Source: Desarmillaria ectypa
Lineage: Eukaryota; Basidiomycota; Agaricomycetes; Agaricales; Physalacriaceae
NCBI GenBank assembly: GCA_030407005.1
Contig: JAUDYN010000008.1
Coordinates: 2,046,001-2,110,000, forward strand
DNA: 64,000 bases
Direction: 5' to 3'
Below the pieces are notes generated by a model. That model saw only the letters and a list, made by a program, of their open reading frames with translations, did not search any database and was not told where the DNA came from. Positions 57,714 through 64,000 of this stretch are shown here, piece by piece (positions within the stretch are counted from its first letter, which is position 1; each line of letters begins with the position of its first letter). A program made the translations under genes and the position numbers.

Positions 57714-60700
57714 TCATGAGGGTGGTGGTGGACGTTTGATGGTGACCGGTTTGGCCGTTGCAGGACCGGCAACCTGACCATCGCCTGTTTTCAAACGCTT
57801 GGCAAGTGAGTCGTCAGACGTGTTCGCTGTTTCCTCCCTCTGTCTCTTGGCAGCAGCGCCGAGGACACTGAGAGGAGGCCCTTGTGCGGGAGCTACAGCA
57901 GGCATCAGCCGCCCTCGCGCAGCAAGACCACCGCGTCCACGTTCTGTTCCACGAGCCGGAGCTCCGCCTCGTCCCCGATGGGGTGGTCCCGAAAGTGCCT
58001 TATTTGGTAAGGACTTTGTTTGAGATGCGGATGCCGTAGAGATCGCTGCAGGGCCTGTCGGTGGCGTTGGCTTTGCTGTAGTAGACGTGGAAGGTTGAGA
58101 AGATGACGCGGTTGGAGCTGCGGCCGGTGCCGTGCTAGGTGTAGAGCGTGTTAAGGACAAAAACTCCTCTTCTGGAATAAAACCTTGTTGATGCCACTGA
58201 CGGACCTGGACCTCGAGTGACTTGATCTGAGTTTCGACGTCCTTCAGTTTACTTTGATTTCGAATAAGCTGACCGTCCTTCAGCGCCAATTTCTTCTGAA
58301 TCTCCATCCGGCCCCTCTCTACTGCCGCATCGAGTTGGCCTTGCGAGGGAGCGGCTTCCGCCTTCGCAGCTTCAACCGCAGCTTTCAAATCTTCTTGATA
58401 TTTAGCTGCTAGCCTAGTCTCGAGGGCCTTCAACTCGTCACCATGTTTCTTCGCGTAATCGACAGGTGGCGAAGTAGGTTTTGTGCTTTCCAACTCTGTC
58501 TTCTGCTTCTCCAGGGCGGCAGCAATGGCGACTTCTTGTTCAGACTTGGCCTTGGCCTTATCTTCTTGCCACCCCTTATGTATAGCGGCGAGGCGATTCT
58601 TCATTTGGTCCTAAAAGTATGTTAGAGTGTTTATAAAGGTAGGGTGGTGTGGACCAAACCAAGGCAAGCTTCGTAGGGCCAAGTTGTCCATTCGCAGCCT
58701 CGTAACTTTCTTCTGCGATCTAAACACACATTAGTGTCATCGAATGGTAATGAAGTCGTGACCAACCTTGGCCTTGGCAAGGGCATCCTCTCGAGCTTTA
58801 ATCAAGTCCACCTTCTCGGAATCCCAAGCCCGTCTGGCTTCCTCGATGCTGCCGTCCGTAGGAGGTACGGGGGTAAGTCCTGCAGCCGCTTTCTCTGTCA
58901 AGAGTCTATCGCGCTCTGCCTTCAATTCCTCGTTCTCCTTCTTCAAGTTCAAAAGTGCGTCACGCTCGGAGATCAATTGTTCTTTCTCGTTGTTCAGTTG
59001 CGTCTACACAAAAGCAAGTCACGCTAGAGACATGAGGAAGGGTGATCGACATACGATTGTGGCAGTCTCTTCCAACAGTTGTTGTGCAGCATTCGAAGTC
59101 GACTGAGCAGTAATGGCTTTATCGGACAGGAGTGAGGCTTTCTCCGCCTCGAGAGCTTCGACCTTGGAAGTCAGAGTGTTCTTCTCCTCTATCAATTGTG
59201 TTCTTTCATTTTTGAGACGGTCCATGTTACCCTTGAACCTCCTAAAGTTGGTTTCCAGCTTCTGACCGCGTTCCTCCAAGTTGGCTTTCTCCGTCTTGAG
59301 TGCGGCAGTTTCCTCCTTGAGCTTGGCGTTCTCATCTTGGAGAGCTTGCATTTCAACGGGATCGATGCGATCGTACTGCAAAATGCGATTGGAGTTTGAA
59401 TGTCGTCAAGCACAACAATAAACTTACCTTGCTTAGAAGCTGGGTGTTCCGTTCCTGCCATCGCTTATTTTCCTCCTCAAGACGCTGGACGTGGACTTTG
59501 CCGGCCTCAAGTTCAGCCTGCGCGACACGTGCTTGTTCTTTAGCGGGTTCCAGCTGAGAGGATAGTTCCTTGAGCTGGATATCCAGTTGTTTGACACGTT
59601 TGACATGGCGTTCACTCTCCGCACGAAGGGTAGAGTTGCTTTCTCGAAGGAGGTTGAGTTGGTTGATTCGTTCGATAAGTTCAGCGTGTTGGGACGCAGA
59701 TGCTGCGGTCTGCACGGCTCGTTCGCGTTCCTGGTGCAAATATAAGGCGACAACGCAGAGAGAGACAGAGTGCAGCCTACCTCCGAAAGTGTGGCCCGCG
59801 TCTCGTTCAAGGTCTCCGTCAAATGCTCAACCTGCTTCGATAACCGTAGATTCTCCTGCTTACAAAGGTCGAGCTGGAGCTCGGAAATGTTCTTGTCCTT
59901 GCGCAAGTAGCCAACGAGTGATCGCAACTCTGACAGCTTAGCATCATCTCCAATGGCACCTTCACCTGCATCAGCAGGAGCGTCAGAAGAGGTTGCTGCT
60001 TGCTTGATACGTGCCGCTTGGCTGCTGACATCTTCCAAGTGTCCATGCAAGAGCTTGTTTTGCTCTGCAAGAGCTTGATGGCTAACAGAAAGGTTACATT
60101 TCAGGCATAAAATTGACAGATGGTTCAAACTTACCGGCGTCTTACTTCTGAAAGCTCTGCATCCAGAGTCTCCTTCTGTTTGTTCCAGCTCCTCTCTGAG
60201 GCAGCCAGCTTAGCAGTCGCTGTGTCAGCTACAACCTGACTGTCACGAACCGCTGCTTGGGAAGTGGCTAGTTGAGCGTTCAGAGCTTCAATAGCTTTCC
60301 TAGATTCGGCATGTGCAACCAGCTCATTCGAATAGCGCTCCTCAGCAGCCTTTGAGGGAAGTAAGCACGGGAGGGTATCATTGGAACCAGCAGGTATACC
60401 TTAGCACGCTCTTCTTGCAAACGAACTTCCTGCTCGCGACTTGAACGGTCACTCTCGGAGTGCTTCTCGGAAGTGCTCAAATCAATGATAGTCTCTTCCA
60501 AAGTTTTCTTGTCGTTCGTCCAAGCAGCTCGTTCAACTTCGAGTGTCTTTTGAAGTTCGTTCAATTGAGCGATAGCCTGTACGGCGCCTTGCTGAGCTGC
60601 CTCTAACTTCTCTTGGAAGGCCTTGTTTTCCGACTATGACGCGTCAGACTACAGATCAAGGCAACCGAATAGAGCATATACCTCGAGTCTCGTGAACTGA

Positions 60701-63700
60701 GCTTCAGTTGAAGTTCTGTACTGTTCATGAGTAGACTGCAAGCTTTCGAGTGCGGCCTCAGCAGCCTGACTAATCGATTCGAATTGTTGGCGCTGTCCCC
60801 TGGCTGCTTGAAGATCCACCTTGGCGATCTTCAACTCGGCTCTGTCGTACAATGAATACCATCCAGATTATAGGACCAGGAGTATTATGCACCTAAGTTC
60901 CGCGACCTCCGCCTCAAGTTGCTGCTCCCTGCTCATATCCTGATTGCTACGAGAAACACCAAGAGTTCCCGAGCGTCGCTCGTATACCGCAAGTTTTTCC
61001 TCGCCGCCCTGAACTTGTCTAGTCAAGTCTTCAACACGGTCCTCGAGATGCTTCTTGCTAGTTTCAGCGCCGACAAGAGTTTCCCGTGTCTTGGAGAGGT
61101 CTTCGGCCTACTGGGTATAAGATTGAGTCGGGGAACGCTGGGATTCATGCTCACATTCTTGTCAAGTCTAGATTGAAGTTCCTTGAGTTCGATATCTTTT
61201 TGTAGTGTGATGTTTCGAACATTATCCCGTTCTTCGGTCAACTGGGCGCGCGAATCCTGTCTAGATAGCATTGGAAACATTAGGGACTCAAACTACGCAG
61301 ATAGAGAATAGACATACACTTGTGCTTCCAAGAGTTGCAGTTGGCTTTCCAAACGACGCCGGTCGTTCTCACCGGATCGTTCAAGATCGTTGTGCATTCT
61401 CTGGACACTGCCCATCAAGTCATTGAGGTGAGAGCGCTCCAAAGTCAACGTCTTGTTTTCCTCGACGAGCCGGCGTTGTACATCCTACGTTATGATTAAA
61501 CACACTTCTTTCAAAAATAAAAAATAAAAAATAGAGAACGAACATCCCAAATCTTCTTCTCAGCACGTAGATTTGCACATTCATTGCGAAGCTGCTCAAT
61601 TCGGCTGTTAGCTAGTCGAAGATCTTCCGTCACACGACCGCATTCGATGTCGACTCGAGTCCATTGATCGAACAACTGCTGGTTCCGCTTGCCGAGGTCA
61701 TCGAGTTCTCGAGCATGCAAATTATATTGTTCTTGATTGATCTGGTTTCGCTCTAGGTGTTTTCAGACTTCGGAGAAAAATAAAAGTTAAAAAGCACCGT
61801 ACCGTTATAGTACTCGCTTCGTGCTTTCTCCTTGGCAAGTTCAGCATGCAATTTTCCGACCTCCCTCTGAGCAAGGGAGAGGTCTTCCCGGAGCTTGACA
61901 GAGTCGACGCTCATTTCCGTGCGATACACCTCGAACTGGCTCTGAATTTCTGCCAATTCTCGCGCAACATCGGAAGGAGGGGCCACAGTACTAGCGTTGC
62001 CGTTGACACGTCCATGGGTACCGGCGCCTTTGTCAGAACGCGCAAGAAGCGCCGCGAGTGTGTCCCGTTCCTTGACATATGTTTGCAAACGTTTTTCACT
62101 GCTCCTCTTCTCGTTCTCCAGCTTCTCCTCAAGGTGTTTGATGATAGCATGAGCTTCCTGGACGGCTTCATTTTGTTCTTGCTCCATCTGTACCCTATAC
62201 TCCTTCTCCTCGTCTTCAAGCTTTTTCGCCAACTCTCTGGTGATCGCGAGAAGCTTCTGGTTCTGCTCCTGGAGTCCATTAATAGACCGGAACAAGACCA
62301 GATTGTTGGTGATCAAAACGTCGACATCGGATTCCTGCTGTGCAAGAGAAATTTCTTCTTCAGCAGGGAGAGTAGGGTCATCTCGGCGCCCGATTTCACG
62401 AAGTAGATTTTGAACCTGTCGGCCAAGATCATCGCACTGCTTTTCAAGAAGCGCGTTTTCGCGTTGACTCTTGCCCAGTTTCTGCGTGTTCTCTTGTGCG
62501 AGAATGACCTGACTGTCACGATCGGAGAGTGCTTGTGCAAGCTGAGATGCAAGCTGAGCCGCTTCGGTCTGCAGACGTTCATATTCTATGCGTTGTTGGG
62601 AAAGAATGGGAGCCTAACGACATGGTTAGACTGAGTACACATCCTTTGAGGTAACGTACCCTCTCTTCGATCTGTGCGAGTACTTCGGTTAATGTCCGGT
62701 CCATGTGATCATACTCTGCCGACTTCTTGGCATAATCCTCCTGAAGACGGACATAATCAGCGTAAACTTCAGTGAAAGTCTTGCCGGTCTTTTGCGCTTT
62801 GCTCGCCATTGCCACGGTAGGACTTAGACCTATCATTCCATCCAGATTTTCGTCAAGAATGCCTCTGACTGGAGTCCCGGGAGTACGGCCCGGAACTGGT
62901 AACTCTCCTCTGCCCATCCTCTCAATAACAGTCTCCAGCCGCTCCATTTTCCTCTCTGCATCTTCTCTGCCCTTCCTTTCCCTCTCTACCTCGACCCGCA
63001 GAGCGCTCTCTCGCCTGTCAGCCTTCTCTCCGACGGCATCCCATTCCTTTTCTATTGATGCCACGAAATCTTTAGCTTCTTTCTCTCTCTCTTCCAACAT
63101 CGCGACCAAGCGTCTCAGCGAGTTCATCTCCTGGGTAAACGTGGCCTCCTGATCAGCGAGCTGTCCGTTAAGATCTTGTACCTTGGACAAGGCCTGGGTG
63201 AGCTGATGCGTCTGAGACGCGTGGGAAGATTGGAGTGCCTTGAGAGAAGACTGGGTCGACTCATTGTTCTGAGAGACTGCGTCAAGGTTTGCCTGAAGAG
63301 TAACCACTTCCGCTTGCTTGGCACGTCGATACTTGGTAAACTCTTCGGACTTGGAAGTGAGTTCAGAGTTGATACGCTCGACTTCTGACTGAGAAAGTTC
63401 GAGTTGCTGAGAAAGAGTGTCAAGCTTGAACTTTGTGGAGGTCTCTGTAGACCGCAGCTCTCGAACTTGGTTCTCCAATGTCTGGTGCTCCTGGCGAGCA
63501 TCCTTAAGATGTTTCCGTAGCGTTTGAATCTCCTCTGGACGCATGTGTCAAATAGATGAAAAGAAGCGTGCGATGTTAAGCTGACCTTCACGTTGTGTTT
63601 CATCCTGTTTCAATCGACTGACTACAACCATGACGTCGCGTTTTTCACGTTCACTATCTTCCAAACGTCGCCGCACGTCGTCGAGCTCAGTAGAAGACGT

Positions 63701-64000
63701 AGATTGGGTCGTGGAAAGCTGTAATAGCTCGGCTTTCAACTCGGCCTGAGAAGAAACTGTAATCACACTCAGCCACGAGGTCAGCTAGCAATTGTAATCA
63801 CTCACCAAGCTGGTCTCTTTCTTGCTTCACTTGCTTCACTTCTGTCTGCGCAGCCTCCAGTTGAGATTCCAAATCCCTAGAAAGTGATTCCCTGTCTTGC
63901 AGCGCCTGATCAAGTTCGACGTCTGTCTTCTCGGCTTTAGCGCGTATTTCATCGACGGTTCGCTGGGTGGCATCTAAATCTGTTGCTTGAGACAGGACAA
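57714..64000 (-). CDS. MLP1: Nuclear pore basket protein Mlp1/TPR, N-terminus beyond window
   Basis: Long coiled-coil filament protein of the nuclear basket, involved in mRNA export quality control and chromatin tethering. The minus strand shows about 17 exons with short introns, nearly all heptad coiled coil rich in E, K, Q and L. The TPR/MLP1 signature is at about 59780-59960: LSELRSLVGYLRKDKNIS, then LQLDLCKQENLRLSKQVEHL and LNETR. Last exon (from about 58614): end of coiled coil, a Ser/Thr/Pro/Ala-rich tail with RGRGG and ERGRGG repeats (about 57890-57970), KRQRE and AKRLKT nuclear-type signals, and the stop TGA at 57714-57716. About 1,750 residues are inside the window; the family is usually 1,800-2,400. 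A long single exon is 63541-62661. Confidence 0.88.

Noticed and set aside
61846..62406. A 186-codon plus-strand frame
   Set aside because: Antisense to the Mlp1/TPR coiled coil; leucine/phenylalanine richness comes from the complement of Glu/Lys codons.
1..64000. CRISPR arrays, tRNA, rRNA, origins or bacterial insertion sequences
   Set aside because: None seen; the repeats are LTRs and the introns and protein families are eukaryotic.

Overview
The window looks like a contig from a filamentous basidiomycete, probably an agaricomycete. The host genes are dense with 45-80 bp GT-AG introns. The protein set is typical of fungi (MIP1-type mitochondrial DNA polymerase, WD40-cyclophilin, GH27 alpha-galactosidase, Ahp1-type peroxiredoxin, Mlp1/TPR nucleoporin). 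The transposons are Ty3/Gypsy chromovirus types common in such genomes. No prokaryotic features, rRNA or tRNA were recognised.

Bases 1 to about 42,650 are a nested retrotransposon island, and almost everything in it is broken by stops and frameshifts. Three families can be separated. Gypsy-A is a chromodomain Ty3/Gypsy element with LTRs of about 365-415 bp that start TG/TA-TTATGATTTTTCC and end CTAACA. At least eight copies or fragments occur, on both strands, including one complete element (31984-40005) with a 5-bp target duplication. Gypsy-A seems to be primed by its own RNA, and its 5' region carries a conserved membrane-spanning peptide. Element F (16042-26480) is a larger gypsy element with 1.35 kb LTRs and a gag, protease, RT, RNase H and integrase. 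Part of it is present again as a near-identical inverted copy at 8949-13285, forming a large palindrome. A further inverted LTR lies at 27519-28961. Gypsy-B (30823-31983, 40006-42652) is a second chromovirus. Gypsy-A is inserted in its integrase, and a 248-bp solo LTR of another family is inserted downstream. CpG is nearly absent in the island up to that solo LTR and becomes normal directly after it.

Bases 42,653-45,516 hold no gene I recognise. From 45,517 the window is ordinary gene space: MIP1 (minus) and a PPWD1-type cyclophilin (plus) are divergent with 233 bp between their start codons. A secreted GH27 alpha-galactosidase (plus) with 23 exons converges on a peroxiredoxin (minus). The Mlp1/TPR gene (minus) runs off the right edge. 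Spliced models for the first four genes give open frames of 1371, 643, 450 and 171 residues, which supports the exon choices.

The host genes do not form one pathway; they are housekeeping or secreted functions next to a heterochromatin-like repeat block. All positions were read by eye. No alignment, search or transcript data were available.
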